Source: Flavobacterium oncorhynchi (GTDB taxonomy: Bacteria; Bacteroidota; Bacteroidia; Flavobacteriales; Flavobacteriaceae). Taken from it: a stretch of 64,000 nt of DNA. The stretch lies in NCBI RefSeq assembly GCF_002217355.1, contig NZ_MUHA01000012.1, positions 87,766 to 151,765 on the forward strand. The letters run 5' to 3'. Made by a program: the position numbers and the translations under genes. The notes below the pieces were generated by a model, which saw nothing but the letters and a program-made list of their open reading frames with translations, ran no database searches and was not told the DNA's origin. Each line of letters starts with the position of its first letter. Position 1 is the stretch's first letter. Positions 16,702-25,207 of this stretch are shown here, piece after piece.

Positions 16702-18309
16702 TTAAAAAGAAACATTAAGTCCGAAATTTAATCCCCATTGAAACTGATTGAAAGACTGACTGTTTAATGGATTTACATAATAATTCACAGCCGGCTCAAC
16801 AAAAACATTTGTTTTTTTGTAAACACGATATTGAATTGTACTGCTCAAAGTAGAACCATATACATAATCATTTGCATTTACATTTTCCCCCATAGAACTT
16901 CCATCAATAGAAACACTATTTGAGATCAATTTACCAACAAATCCACCAGTATTTAAATTAATACTTGCTTTGTTTTTACTGAAAATAGAATAAGAAACTT
17001 CTAACGGCATTTCGACATAGCGCAGATTTTGATCTAAATTTCCAGTTTGTATATTCTCGCTTTTCATAGCCTCTTTTGTACTGTTTGAAACAAGTACATA
17101 ACTTGCATCACTTGCAATATGAGGAGCTGATGCATTTTGAGCAAAATAGTCGCTTGCGCTAAAAAACGCATTGTTTTTGGCACTTAAATAAGAAACATTT
17201 GCAACGCTCTGACCAAGCTCATTAATTTTAACTCCAGAAGCGACTGCCCATTTTTTATTGATTTTATATTGCGTTTTTACTCCGTACGAATTACTTTGTT
17301 TAGAGTCGTTTACGTTTCCTAAAGTTTTATTGTTTTTATAGTTTTCAGAGCTGCCCACACCTGCAAAAAGCTGAAGCGCCCATTTGTCTTGTTTTGAAAG
17401 CAGTTTGTCCTCTTTTTCTTTTTTAGTTTCAGCTGCAACAACACCTTTTTCTAAATTCTGAAGCTCTTTAAGTTGTAGAGAATCTTTTTTAGACAATCCA
17501 TTTTTGATATTCGAATTGTTTTTCAAATTATCATTTTGAATGTTTGCAACAGATCTGTTTTCTTGAATTACTTTGTCTGTTTTTTGCTTGTATTCAGTAT
17601 CGTTTACGGCAGTTCCAGAAAGAACGAAAGCTGTTTTGCTTTGTGTTTTTGAAGGCGAATTTCCTTCGAAAATAGAACTTGCAAGTGCTTTATTTAAACC
17701 TGTATTGAATTGATTTCTTTTACCCGAAGTAAAGGTTTTTTCAGCTAAAACCTTATCAGCTTTTCTTTTTTCAATATCTGATATTTGATTTTTTGAGGAC
17801 GCATTCAAGCTGTTTGCTTTTGCAGGAACATAATTTTCCTGAACAGCAACATTGTTTAACGTATTTTTTGAGGCATTTGTTTTTGTTGCTGGCTCATTTT
17901 TATCGTAGTTATATTGTGTATTTGCTCTCGTATTTACTGATTCTTGATTTTGGTTGGATTGATTATGTTCGTTTTCTGATGATGAAATTTGATTGTTTAT
18001 TGATTTGTTCTCTGTACCGTTTTCTTTGTCGTTGGTATTTTTATTGCCTTTTGGCTCAAGTACAACTTTGTTATTTTCTAAAGCATCATTATCGATAGTT
18101 TTGATTCCAGAGTTAGAAGTAAAATTCAAAACAGAAGGGAGCAATAAGCCTAATAATAAGCATGCTGCCGCCGACCACCAAAGAATTACTTTTTTCTTCT
18201 TTTTAGGTTTATCAAGTTTTTCTTCAATTTGTCCCCACAATTCAGGAGGCGGAACACTAGAAAAGTCTTCCATTGATGAAAAAATATCTTCTATATCCTG
18301 CTTTTTCAT
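16702..18309 (-). CDS. Anti-sigma-like N-terminus joined to outer-membrane-barrel-like C-terminus
   Basis: A 535-residue protein. Residues 1-40 are cytoplasmic with a PPPELWGQIEEKLDK motif common in anti-sigma-like proteins. A transmembrane helix lies near residues 42-60, then about 240 residues of Asn/Lys/Ser/Gln-rich low complexity, then a C-terminal domain (about 300-535) of alternating beta strands ending in aromatic WGLNFGLNVSF, like small outer membrane barrels. Its start overlaps the ECF sigma stop by 4 bp (ATGA), so the two are translationally coupled. An inner-membrane anchor and a barrel-like end on one chain suggest that it spans the periplasm; this is inference. Confidence 0.7.
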   Translation of the reverse strand: MKKQDIEDIFSSMEDFSSVPPPELWGQIEEKLDKPKKKKKVILWWSAAACLLLGLLLPSVLNFTSNSGIKTIDNDALENNKVVLEPKGNKNTNDKENGTENKSINNQISSSENEHNQSNQNQESVNTRANTQYNYDKNEPATKTNASKNTLNNVAVQENYVPAKANSLNASSKNQISDIEKRKADKVLAEKTFTSGKRNQFNTGLNKALASSIFEGNSPSKTQSKTAFVLSGTAVNDTEYKQKTDKVIQENRSVANIQNDNLKNNSNIKNGLSKKDSLQLKELQNLEKGVVAAETKKEKEDKLLSKQDKWALQLFAGVGSSENYKNNKTLGNVNDSKQSNSYGVKTQYKINKKWAVASGVKINELGQSVANVSYLSAKNNAFFSASDYFAQNASAPHIASDASYVLVSNSTKEAMKSENIQTGNLDQNLRYVEMPLEVSYSIFSKNKASINLNTGGFVGKLISNSVSIDGSSMGENVNANDYVYGSTLSSTIQYRVYKKTNVFVEPAVNYYVNPLNSQSFNQFQWGLNFGLNVSF

Positions 18310-18884
18310 GCTATTTTAAAATTTTTTATGCTCAGTATTCTTTTTTGCAAAATGTGCTTTGCCCGGTTTAAATTTGATTTTGATGTACCTTCAGAAATAT
18401 TTAGTAAGTCGGCAATTTCTCGGTGTTTTAGTTTCTCAAAGACGTAGAGATTAAAAACTGTTCGATATTGATCTGGCAAATCTCTAATATATTCCAGCAG
18501 TTTCTCTTGTTCTATGGGTTGAATGTCTAAATCCTCTTCTTCGACAAAATCAGTGTCAGGATCAAAAACATCTAGAAAGAAACTCTCTTTTTTCTTCTTG
18601 TTTAAAGTCTCGATCAGCTTATTGATAAAAATTCGTTTCAGCCAGCCTTCGAAACTTCCTTCAAATTTATATTGGTTCATTTTTTGAAAAACAATGACAA
18701 ATGCTTCCTGAAAAACATCTTTTGCATCATCTTCATTTTTCATATATTTAAGACAGATACCATATAAAACAGGAGAGAACAACTGATAAATTTTCAGTTG
18801 TGCCTCTCTGTCATTTTTAATACATTTCTTAATATATTTTTCTAAATCGTCTTTCAAAAAAAGTGGTGTTGTTTGGTTTTGCAA
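18306..18884 (-). CDS. RNA polymerase sigma-70 factor, ECF subfamily
   Basis: A 192-residue ECF sigma factor. Region 2 contains DDAKDVFQEAFVIVFQKM (about residues 52-69) and GSFEGWLKRIFINK; region 4 contains LKHREIADLLNISEGTSKSNLNRAKHIL near the C-terminus. Overlaps the anti-sigma-like gene by 4 bp. It differs from the sigma factor at 1799-2308, so the window has two separate ECF systems. Confidence 0.92.
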   Translation of the reverse strand: MQNQTTPLFLKDDLEKYIKKCIKNDREAQLKIYQLFSPVLYGICLKYMKNEDDAKDVFQEAFVIVFQKMNQYKFEGSFEGWLKRIFINKLIETLNKKKKESFFLDVFDPDTDFVEEEDLDIQPIEQEKLLEYIRDLPDQYRTVFNLYVFEKLKHREIADLLNISEGTSKSNLNRAKHILQKRILSIKNFKIA

Positions 18885-18909
18885 AAATAGTTTTTAAAAG
18901 CTTATAAAA

Positions 18910-19308
18910 CTATCTTTTAAAGATAGATCGGGAAGCATCTTTGTTATTACTTACAATTGTTAGGTTTTGACTGTCAAGCTTTTCTATGATATATGTCTTG
19001 CCTTCAAAAGTAATAAGATCGTGCTCTGCCGAATCGAAATAGCCAATCCCTTTTTCTATTTGATATGTACTGTTTCTAATCTCTACATTGTTCTTATAAG
19101 TGATCACTCTTCCATTTGAAGTGAAAACTATTTTTTTTGTAAACCCAATGGTTTTTGGCGTCGCTGTATAAGGATTATCTGCTCCTCCAATTGACTTTTC
19201 CCAAATCCAGGTGTTTACTATAGAACCCGTGTTTACGACCATCGATTCTAGCGAATAAGCCGAAGAGAAAATACACAATACAGCAAAAAATAGAAAATGT
19301 TTTTTCAT
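18910..19308 (-). CDS. Secreted protein of unknown function (lipocalin-like size)
   Basis: A 132-residue protein with a signal peptide (about 18-20 residues, ending FSSAYS). The mature part has a series of short beta strands (TWIWEKSIGG, KIVFTSNGRVITYKNN, LITFEGKTYIIEKL), which would fit a small lipocalin-like barrel. It lies 10 bp after the PrcB-like lipoprotein gene, in one operon. Function unknown. Confidence 0.7.
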   Translation of the reverse strand: MKKHFLFFAVLCIFSSAYSLESMVVNTGSIVNTWIWEKSIGGADNPYTATPKTIGFTKKIVFTSNGRVITYKNNVEIRNSTYQIEKGIGYFDSAEHDLITFEGKTYIIEKLDSQNLTIVSNNKDASRSIFKR

Positions 19309-19318
19309 TTAACTGGAT

Positions 19319-20182
19319 TTAGTTTAAACTGATGATTTTTTGTTGAATAGCTTTTTTAAACAATATTATTTCAGTGTTTTGATCTGGAGTATCATTGTTG
19401 TCAATATAAACTTTCGTAGTAACAGTTCCTTGAGTTAACTGAAAGTAAACTCCGCCTTTATCTCCTGGATTTGGAGTTCCGTAAGTTTTTGTTCCGCCTT
19501 TAAGTGCAAGAATTTCTGCTGGAACATTCTTTAAGAATTCAGTATATTCACTTTTTTTCGTTTTTGCAGTGTATTTGTATTGCTCAAAATCATATTTTCC
19601 CTCCTCAACATTTGAGAATTTCAAAATGTTAAAATCGTTTAATTGAAAGAAATTATGATGACTTAAAAGACCAAAATCTCCCATAACAATATTATCAGAG
19701 CTTTCGTTTGTTCTGTTAAACAAAATTGTTTTTGTTGTTTTTGGAATCAATATAAAATCTGATGGATAAGTTGGAGTCTGTGCAATAGTTTCACCAGCTA
19801 AAGGACCTTTTTCATAAAAATTAATAATAATCTGGCATTTGTTTTCTACAATAGTTGTTATTTTTATGTCATAGCCGCTTGTAGGTTTAGCTCCAGCAAA
19901 AATCCCAACCAAAAAGTCTTTTGTAAAATCAATATTAGGGTCATTGGCAACTGGACATGTGTTTTCGCGTTTTTCGAAGTAAGCTTCTAATTTCTCTTGA
20001 GAATTTAAAACAAGTGCAGTAGGGTTGTTAGGCAGGGTTTTTACACTATAAGAACATAAAAGTGGAAATCCTGTAAAAGGAAGTTCTTGAACTGGTCCGC
20101 AATCTACCGTTATATCTTCATTTCCTAATGAGCAGGCACTCAATCCAAAAGCTACAAATAAGCTCAGCATTATTTTTTTCAT
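19319..20182 (-). CDS. PrcB_C-domain lipoprotein
   Basis: A 287-residue lipoprotein: lipobox LSAC with Cys17. Residues about 60-145 match the PrcB C-terminal domain (DFLVGIFAGAKPTSGYDIKI is reminiscent of the core, then IIINFYEKGPLAGE). PrcB is part of a surface protease complex in Treponema; in Bacteroidota the domain occurs in many lipoproteins of unknown role. The C-terminal third (about 170-287) is not recognised. In operon with the 132-residue secreted protein. Confidence 0.72.
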   Translation of the reverse strand: MKKIMLSLFVAFGLSACSLGNEDITVDCGPVQELPFTGFPLLCSYSVKTLPNNPTALVLNSQEKLEAYFEKRENTCPVANDPNIDFTKDFLVGIFAGAKPTSGYDIKITTIVENKCQIIINFYEKGPLAGETIAQTPTYPSDFILIPKTTKTILFNRTNESSDNIVMGDFGLLSHHNFFQLNDFNILKFSNVEEGKYDFEQYKYTAKTKKSEYTEFLKNVPAEILALKGGTKTYGTPNPGDKGGVYFQLTQGTVTTKVYIDNNDTPDQNTEIILFKKAIQQKIISLN

Positions 20183-20386
20183 GATAAATTTTAATATAGG
20201 TTATATTTTCATAGATGCACGTGTTTAAAAATGGTTGCGTCTTTTTTTTATTTTTTTTACATAAGAAATAGAAATTAATTTCAAATTGTATTTTTATTTG
20301 CGAATGAATACTAATTCGTGAAATTTTACTTTATAAACCTTAGTACTACGTATTATTGCGTACTTTTACTTAAAAAAAAATTGGAC

Positions 20387-21760
20387 ATGTTTGATTTTCT
20401 TCCGTATTTATTGGCTTTTGTTATTGCTTTATTTCTAGGTATATACTTAGGTAAAGTACTGTCTTCGGCTAAATTTCAGTCAGAAAAAGTTGGTTTAGAA
20501 GAAAGGCTGCATGCAAATACAAATCAGCTGCAAACACAAAAAGAACAGCAGGAAAATGAAAAACTTGCTTTTCAAAAACAACTTCAATTAAGCTATCAGG
20601 AAAAAGAGAGTATTCGAACTGAAAAAGACAGTCTTGCGATTCAGCTTTCTAAAAAAGAAGTCGATTTTGAGAATTTATGGGAACGTCATAAAGAGCAAAA
20701 AAATGAAATAACGGAGCTGCAGGATAAATTTACAAAGGAGTTTGAAAATTTAGCAAATAAGATTCTCGAAGAAAAATCGGTTAAATTTACAGAACAGAAC
20801 AATGTGAATATGAAAAATATCTTGCTGCCGCTGCAAGATAAGATTCAAGGATTTGAGAAAAAGGTAGAACAAACCCATAAAGAAAGTATCGACTATCATG
20901 CAGCACTTCGTCAGCAGATTATTGGACTAAGCGAAATGAATGTTCAAATGAGCAAAGAAACCCTAAATCTTACTAAAGCTTTAAAAGGCGATAGTAAAAT
21001 GCAGGGAAATTGGGGCGAATTGGTTTTAGAACGTGTGCTGGAAAAATCAGGATTAGAAAAAGGCCGCGAGTACGAAGTGCAACAAAGTTTTGTAACCAGC
21101 GAAGGCAATCGTGTTTTTCCTGATGTGGTAATAAATCTGCCCGATGGTAAAAAAATGATTGTCGATTCTAAAGTGTCTTTATCAGCTTATGAAAAGTTCA
21201 TTAATGAAGAATCAGACATTCTTAAAAACGAATATTTAAAAGAGCATTTAAATTCGATAAAAAGGCACGTTGAACAGCTTGGTAACAAAAATTATCACGA
21301 ACTGTATCAAATAGAAAGTCCTGATTTTGTATTGCTTTTTATTCCGATAGAACCTGCTTTTGCAATTGCCTTAAACGAAGATTCAACATTATACAATAAA
21401 GCTTTTGATAAAAATATTGTAATTGTTACACCAACAACATTGTTAGCAACATTGCGAACTATTGACAGTATGTGGACAAATCAAAAACAACAGGAAAATG
21501 CGTTTGAAATTGCTAGGCAGGCAGGAGCGCTGTATGATAAATTTGAAGGTTTTGTAACTGATTTAGTCCGAATAGGGAATAAAATAAAAGATACGAAAAC
21601 GGAATACGAAAGTGCCATGAATAAACTAGTCGACGGCAAAGGAAATTTGATTTCGAGTGTTGAAAGATTAAAAAAAATGGGCGCTAAAGCAAAAAAATCA
21701 CTTCCAGATAATATTGTAGCCAGAGCTACAAATACAGATGAGAGTGAGTTACTAAATTAA
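20387..21760 (+). CDS. rmuC: DNA recombination protein RmuC
   Basis: A 457-residue protein with an N-terminal membrane helix (residues 5-22), a long coiled coil rich in Lys/Glu/Gln (about 25-150) and the RmuC domain (about 190-400) with GNWGELVLERVLEKSGL, FPDVVINLPDGK and DSKVSLSAYEKF. RmuC limits inversions and is related to restriction-endonuclease folds. I chose the ATG at 20387 because it directly precedes the membrane helix; an in-frame upstream extension from 20318 adds 23 residues that look like untranslated leader. Confidence 0.92.
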   Translation: MFDFLPYLLAFVIALFLGIYLGKVLSSAKFQSEKVGLEERLHANTNQLQTQKEQQENEKLAFQKQLQLSYQEKESIRTEKDSLAIQLSKKEVDFENLWERHKEQKNEITELQDKFTKEFENLANKILEEKSVKFTEQNNVNMKNILLPLQDKIQGFEKKVEQTHKESIDYHAALRQQIIGLSEMNVQMSKETLNLTKALKGDSKMQGNWGELVLERVLEKSGLEKGREYEVQQSFVTSEGNRVFPDVVINLPDGKKMIVDSKVSLSAYEKFINEESDILKNEYLKEHLNSIKRHVEQLGNKNYHELYQIESPDFVLLFIPIEPAFAIALNEDSTLYNKAFDKNIVIVTPTTLLATLRTIDSMWTNQKQQENAFEIARQAGALYDKFEGFVTDLVRIGNKIKDTKTEYESAMNKLVDGKGNLISSVERLKKMGAKAKKSLPDNIVARATNTDESELLN

Positions 21761-21791
21761 AACTAACCAATAATACCACAAACATAAAAAC

Positions 21792-22340
21792 ATGACTGCA
21801 GATTTTAAACCCGTTTCTTCATCAAAAATTAGTATTTCAGAATTAATGCTTCCATCACATACCAATTTTAGTGGTAAAATTCATGGAGGATATATATTGC
21901 AATTACTAGATCAAATTGCTTTTGCAGCTGCATCAAAGTTTTGCGGTAATTATTGCGTAACAGCTTCTGTTGATACTGTCAATTTTTTAAAACCAATTGA
22001 AGTTGGTGAACTTGTTACAATGAAAGCCTCTGTAAATTATGTTGGGCGAAGTTCAATGGTTGTTGGCATTCGCGTTGAAGCAGAACATATTCAAACAGGC
22101 GTTGTAAAACATTGCAACTCTTCGTATTTTACCATGGTAGCCAAAGATAAAGATGGAAAGAGTGTTCAGGTTCCAGGACTTATTTTGTCTAATTTAGAAG
22201 AAGTTCGACGTTTTAGAAAAGCGATTAAACATATCGAAGTGAAAAAAGAGATCGAAGAACATGAAAAAGTTACTACGGTAAGTTCTATTGAAGATTTGGC
22301 CAGTTTAGAAAAGTATAATGTACTTTTAGAAATTAGTTAG
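21792..22340 (+). CDS. Acyl-CoA thioesterase (YciA/hotdog family)
   Basis: A 182-residue hotdog-fold thioesterase. The family core is seen: NFSGKIHGGYILQLLDQIAF (residues about 21-40, with Asn, HGG and Asp), VTASVDTVNFLKPIEVGE and GRSSMVVGI. It hydrolyses acyl-CoA esters in the cytoplasm; the natural substrate is unknown. It starts 31 bp after rmuC. Confidence 0.88.
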   Translation: MTADFKPVSSSKISISELMLPSHTNFSGKIHGGYILQLLDQIAFAAASKFCGNYCVTASVDTVNFLKPIEVGELVTMKASVNYVGRSSMVVGIRVEAEHIQTGVVKHCNSSYFTMVAKDKDGKSVQVPGLILSNLEEVRRFRKAIKHIEVKKEIEEHEKVTTVSSIEDLASLEKYNVLLEIS

Positions 22341-22370
22341 TTTTTTTATTAAGGTTAAAAATAAGAGAAA

Positions 22371-22766
22371 ATGGTAAAGTTTGGTTACACAATTTTATAT
22401 GTCGAGAATGTAGAAAAAGCAATTACGTTTTATGAAAATGCATTTGGTTTTTCGAGAAAATTTGTAAGTCCAGAAAATGATTACGGAGAATTGCTTACGG
22501 GAGAGACTACGATCTCATTTGCTTCAAAAAAACTTGCGGTTCAAAATTTAAAAGAAGGTTTTATCGAGAGCGATTTAAATAATAAACCTTTTGCTTTTGA
22601 ACTTGGTTTCATAACAGATAATGTTGCCGAATTGGTTGAGAAAGCAATTTCTTTTGGAGCCGTTTTAGAAACAAATCCAAAAGAAAAACCTTGGGGACAA
22701 GTTGTCGCTTATATAAGAGATTTAGATGGTTTTTTACTTGAAATTTGTACACCAGTCGAAATGTAA
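22371..22766 (+). CDS. VOC (glyoxalase/bleomycin resistance) family protein
   Basis: A 131-residue single-domain VOC protein: LYVENVEKAITFYENAFGF at residues 10-28, YGELLTGETTISFAS, and the C-terminal VAYIRDLDGFLLEICTP with the metal-site glutamate. Many VOC proteins of this size are of unknown substrate. It follows the thioesterase gene by 30 bp. Confidence 0.85.
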   Translation: MVKFGYTILYVENVEKAITFYENAFGFSRKFVSPENDYGELLTGETTISFASKKLAVQNLKEGFIESDLNNKPFAFELGFITDNVAELVEKAISFGAVLETNPKEKPWGQVVAYIRDLDGFLLEICTPVEM

Positions 22767-22922
22767 ATGAGAAGCTGTTTTTAGCAATTACTACATTTTA
22801 AAAAGAAAAAATATTCACAAATATTTAGCATTAGTTCCAGAACCATACGACGGAAAATTTCGTAACTTTAAAATAGAAAGTTAGTTGCGATTTTTTCACG
22901 GGGTACTGCCATTCATTTTTTT

Positions 22923-22937
22923 AACTTACCGTAAGTT
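22923..22937. promoter_or_regulatory. Perfect 15-bp palindrome upstream of the YceI gene
   Basis: AACTTAC-C-GTAAGTT is a perfect inverted repeat with one central base, placed between T-rich tracts and 56 bp before the yceI ATG. It is short enough to be an operator for a dimeric regulator. No regulator gene lies next to it. Confidence 0.4.
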
Positions 22938-22992
22938 TGTTTTTCTTTATTTTAAAAAATGAAATGACATAATTGTTTAATTGCTGACGATT

Positions 22993-23532
22993 ATGAAAAG
23001 AACTACATTATTATTTTTACTTTTTACCGCATTTTCGATAACAGCTCAGGAAAAATTTAAAACCACTTCGGCGGTTATAAATTTTGAAGCTTCAGTTCCA
23101 TTCTTCGAAGAGGTAAAAGCGGTAAATAAGCTCGGAACTATTGTTCTTGAACCTCAAACAAGTACTTTAATTTGTACTGTAATAATAAAAGATTTTCGTT
23201 TTAAAATGGATTTAATGGAAGAACATTTTAACGACAATTATATCGAAAGTCATCGTTATCCTAAAGCTTATTTTAAAGGCAAAATACAAAAATTTGACAT
23301 CGCACAAATTGATCAAACCTCAAGAGAATATGATGTTAAGGGAAAATTATATATTCACGGGAAATGGAAAATGATTACGGTAAAAGCGTTGTTAAAAAGA
23401 GTTCCGGAAGGTATTCAAATTGTTTCTGCTTTTCCAATATCAATTTCTGACTTTAATATAGAAATTCCTTATGTTGTGGCCAATAAAATTTCAAAAACGG
23501 TTCAGACAGATTTAAGCGGAATAATGAAGTAA
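22993..23532 (+). CDS. YceI family periplasmic protein
   Basis: A 179-residue secreted protein of the YceI lipocalin-like family, which binds isoprenoid or lipid ligands. The signal peptide ends near ITAQ (residue 18). Family stretches: FKMDLMEEHFNDNYIESHRYPKA is typical in outline (residues 71-90 region), and KGKLYIHGKWK. The ATG at 22993 is preferred over a TTG at 22981 since it gives a normal signal peptide (MKRTTLLFLLF). Confidence 0.87.
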   Translation: MKRTTLLFLLFTAFSITAQEKFKTTSAVINFEASVPFFEEVKAVNKLGTIVLEPQTSTLICTVIIKDFRFKMDLMEEHFNDNYIESHRYPKAYFKGKIQKFDIAQIDQTSREYDVKGKLYIHGKWKMITVKALLKRVPEGIQIVSAFPISISDFNIEIPYVVANKISKTVQTDLSGIMK

Positions 23533-23535
23533 TGT

Positions 23536-24447
23536 TTAATTCGAAGTGCTGATTAGTGCTTTTTCTAAATCGGTAAATTGAAATTCAAATCCAGTTTTTT
23601 GTATTTTTTCAGATGACACCCTTTGCCCTTTTAAGATAGCTTCGCTCATTTTTCCTAAACTTATTTTAAGAATAAAAGATGGAATTTTAGGAAGCCATAT
23701 TGCATATCCGTATAATGCAGCTAGTATTTTAGAGAATCTCAAGTTTGTAGTATTGTCAGTAACAGCAGCATTGTACGGGCCATGCATATGTTCGTCTAGA
23801 AGAGCTTTTAAGTAAATCTGACACAAATCGTCAATATGAATCCAGGGTAAATATTGTTTTCCAGTTCCTATAACCGCACCAAAACCAGATTTAAAAGTAG
23901 GTCCAAGTTTTTTTAAAAAACCTTCATCTTTACCTAGTACAATTCCAGTTCTAATTTTTACGGTTCTAATGCCTAAAACCTCCAGTTTGTTTGATGCATT
24001 TTCCCATTTCTGACAAATAGTACCTAAAAAGTCGTTTGCAGGCTCAGTAGTTTCAGTACAAATTTTATGACTTGTAACAGCACCATAAATTCCAATTGCT
24101 GAAGCCGAAACAAAAGCATTTAATTTTTTATCGTTTTTTTCTAAAATAGAAAATATCAAATCAATTGGTTTAACCCTACTTTCCAGAAGTTTTCTTTTTC
24201 TTCTGCGCGTCCATCTTTTTTCAACAATTCCTTCGCCGGCAAGATGAATAATGTAATCCGCATTTAAAACAGCATTTTCATCAATATAATTGCTGTTTAA
24301 ATTCCATTTATAGTAAGTGATTTCAGGAGTATTTTCTTTGTCGGTACGGCTTAAAACAGACACAGTAAAGCCAGCTTCAATTAGAGCATTTGTCAAATGC
24401 CTGCCAATGAATCCGCTTCCACCTGTTATTAGAACATTTTCAACCAT
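23536..24447 (-). CDS. TIGR01777 family epimerase (SDR39U1/YfcH-like)
   Basis: A 303-residue extended short-chain dehydrogenase. NAD(P)-binding GGSGFIGRHLT lies at residues 8-18; HLAGEGIVEKRWTRRRKR and PWIHIDDL are family landmarks; the C-terminal part (LKGQRVSSEKIQKTGFEF) is the DUF1731 tail. Substrate unknown. It is convergent with the YceI gene (3 bp between stops) and divergent from the TetR-type regulator. A perfect palindrome overlaps its start codon. Confidence 0.9.
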   Translation of the reverse strand: MVENVLITGGSGFIGRHLTNALIEAGFTVSVLSRTDKENTPEITYYKWNLNSNYIDENAVLNADYIIHLAGEGIVEKRWTRRRKRKLLESRVKPIDLIFSILEKNDKKLNAFVSASAIGIYGAVTSHKICTETTEPANDFLGTICQKWENASNKLEVLGIRTVKIRTGIVLGKDEGFLKKLGPTFKSGFGAVIGTGKQYLPWIHIDDLCQIYLKALLDEHMHGPYNAAVTDNTTNLRFSKILAALYGYAIWLPKIPSFILKISLGKMSEAILKGQRVSSEKIQKTGFEFQFTDLEKALISTSN

Positions 24448-24460
24448 GATAGTTTATCAT
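24446..24460. promoter_or_regulatory. Palindrome on the epimerase start codon
   Basis: ATGATA-GTT-TATCAT is a perfect 6-bp inverted repeat with a 3-bp centre, overlapping the start codon of the epimerase gene in the divergent region shared with the TetR-type gene. Could be an operator or chance. Confidence 0.35.
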
Positions 24461-24492
24461 ATATTTAACAGCGCATTCTGTTTAGGGACATG

Positions 24493-24521
24493 TAAAGGTA
24501 CTTAAACAATGCTTACCTTTA
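24493..24521. promoter_or_regulatory. Inverted repeat at the TetR/ABC1 operon promoter
   Basis: TAAAGGTA-N13-TACCTTTA is a perfect 8-bp inverted repeat. The right arm doubles as a -7-like element (TACCTTTA) 23 bp before the regulator ATG at 24545. This is where a TetR-type protein would bind to control its own operon. Confidence 0.5.
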
Positions 24522-24544
24522 AGGCAAATTCTAAATTTAATGAA

Positions 24545-25207
24545 ATGGCGACTAAAAAAAAGACTATCACGAAAGAGGATATCGTTTCAAAATATATGAA
24601 TGAAGTTTTAGAAAAAGGAACAAAACCAAAATCAGTTTATCATTTTACCAAAGAAAATGATTTTACAGAAGCTGAATTTTATTCTTTTTTTGGAACGTTA
24701 GAAGGTTTAGAAAAGGAAATATTTCGACTGTTTTTTGAGAATACAGTCAGCTTACTGCATAAAAATGGAGACTATCTTGAGTACAACATGAAGAATAAAA
24801 TGTTGAGTTTCTATTTTACATTTTTCGAAATTTTGACTGCAAATAGAAGTTATGTACTGCAAGTACTTAAAATGGATAAAAACCCGCTCAAAAATTTAGT
24901 ACAGCTCACTTTGCTTAGAGATAATTTTAGAAGTTATGTTTCAGAAATCTTAACTGATGATTATAGACTTGAACAAGAAAAACTGCAAAAATTTCAAGAA
25001 AAGGCAATTCAAGAATCCGCTTGGCTGCAATTGATGCTGACCATAAAATTCTGGATGGAAGATGAATCTGCTGCTTTTGAGAAAACAGATATTTTTATCG
25101 AAAAATCAGTTAATGCATCATTTGAATTGATGAATGTTGCGCCAATGAACCATCTGATCGATTTTGGAAAATTTCTATTCAAAGAAAAAATATACAGCAA
25201 ACAATGA
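24545..25207 (+). CDS. TetR-like transcriptional regulator
   Basis: A 220-residue protein with an N-terminal helix-turn-helix region of TetR type (residues about 8-50: ITKEDIVSKYMNEVLEKG, then FTEAEFYSFFGTLEGLEKEI) and an all-helical ligand domain. The ATG at 24545 is preferred; an upstream in-frame start at 24509 would translate the promoter. Its stop overlaps the start of the ABC1 kinase gene by 4 bp, so both are translated together. It may sense a lipid or quinone-related ligand, by context only. Confidence 0.75.
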   Translation: MATKKKTITKEDIVSKYMNEVLEKGTKPKSVYHFTKENDFTEAEFYSFFGTLEGLEKEIFRLFFENTVSLLHKNGDYLEYNMKNKMLSFYFTFFEILTANRSYVLQVLKMDKNPLKNLVQLTLLRDNFRSYVSEILTDDYRLEQEKLQKFQEKAIQESAWLQLMLTIKFWMEDESAAFEKTDIFIEKSVNASFELMNVAPMNHLIDFGKFLFKEKIYSKQ

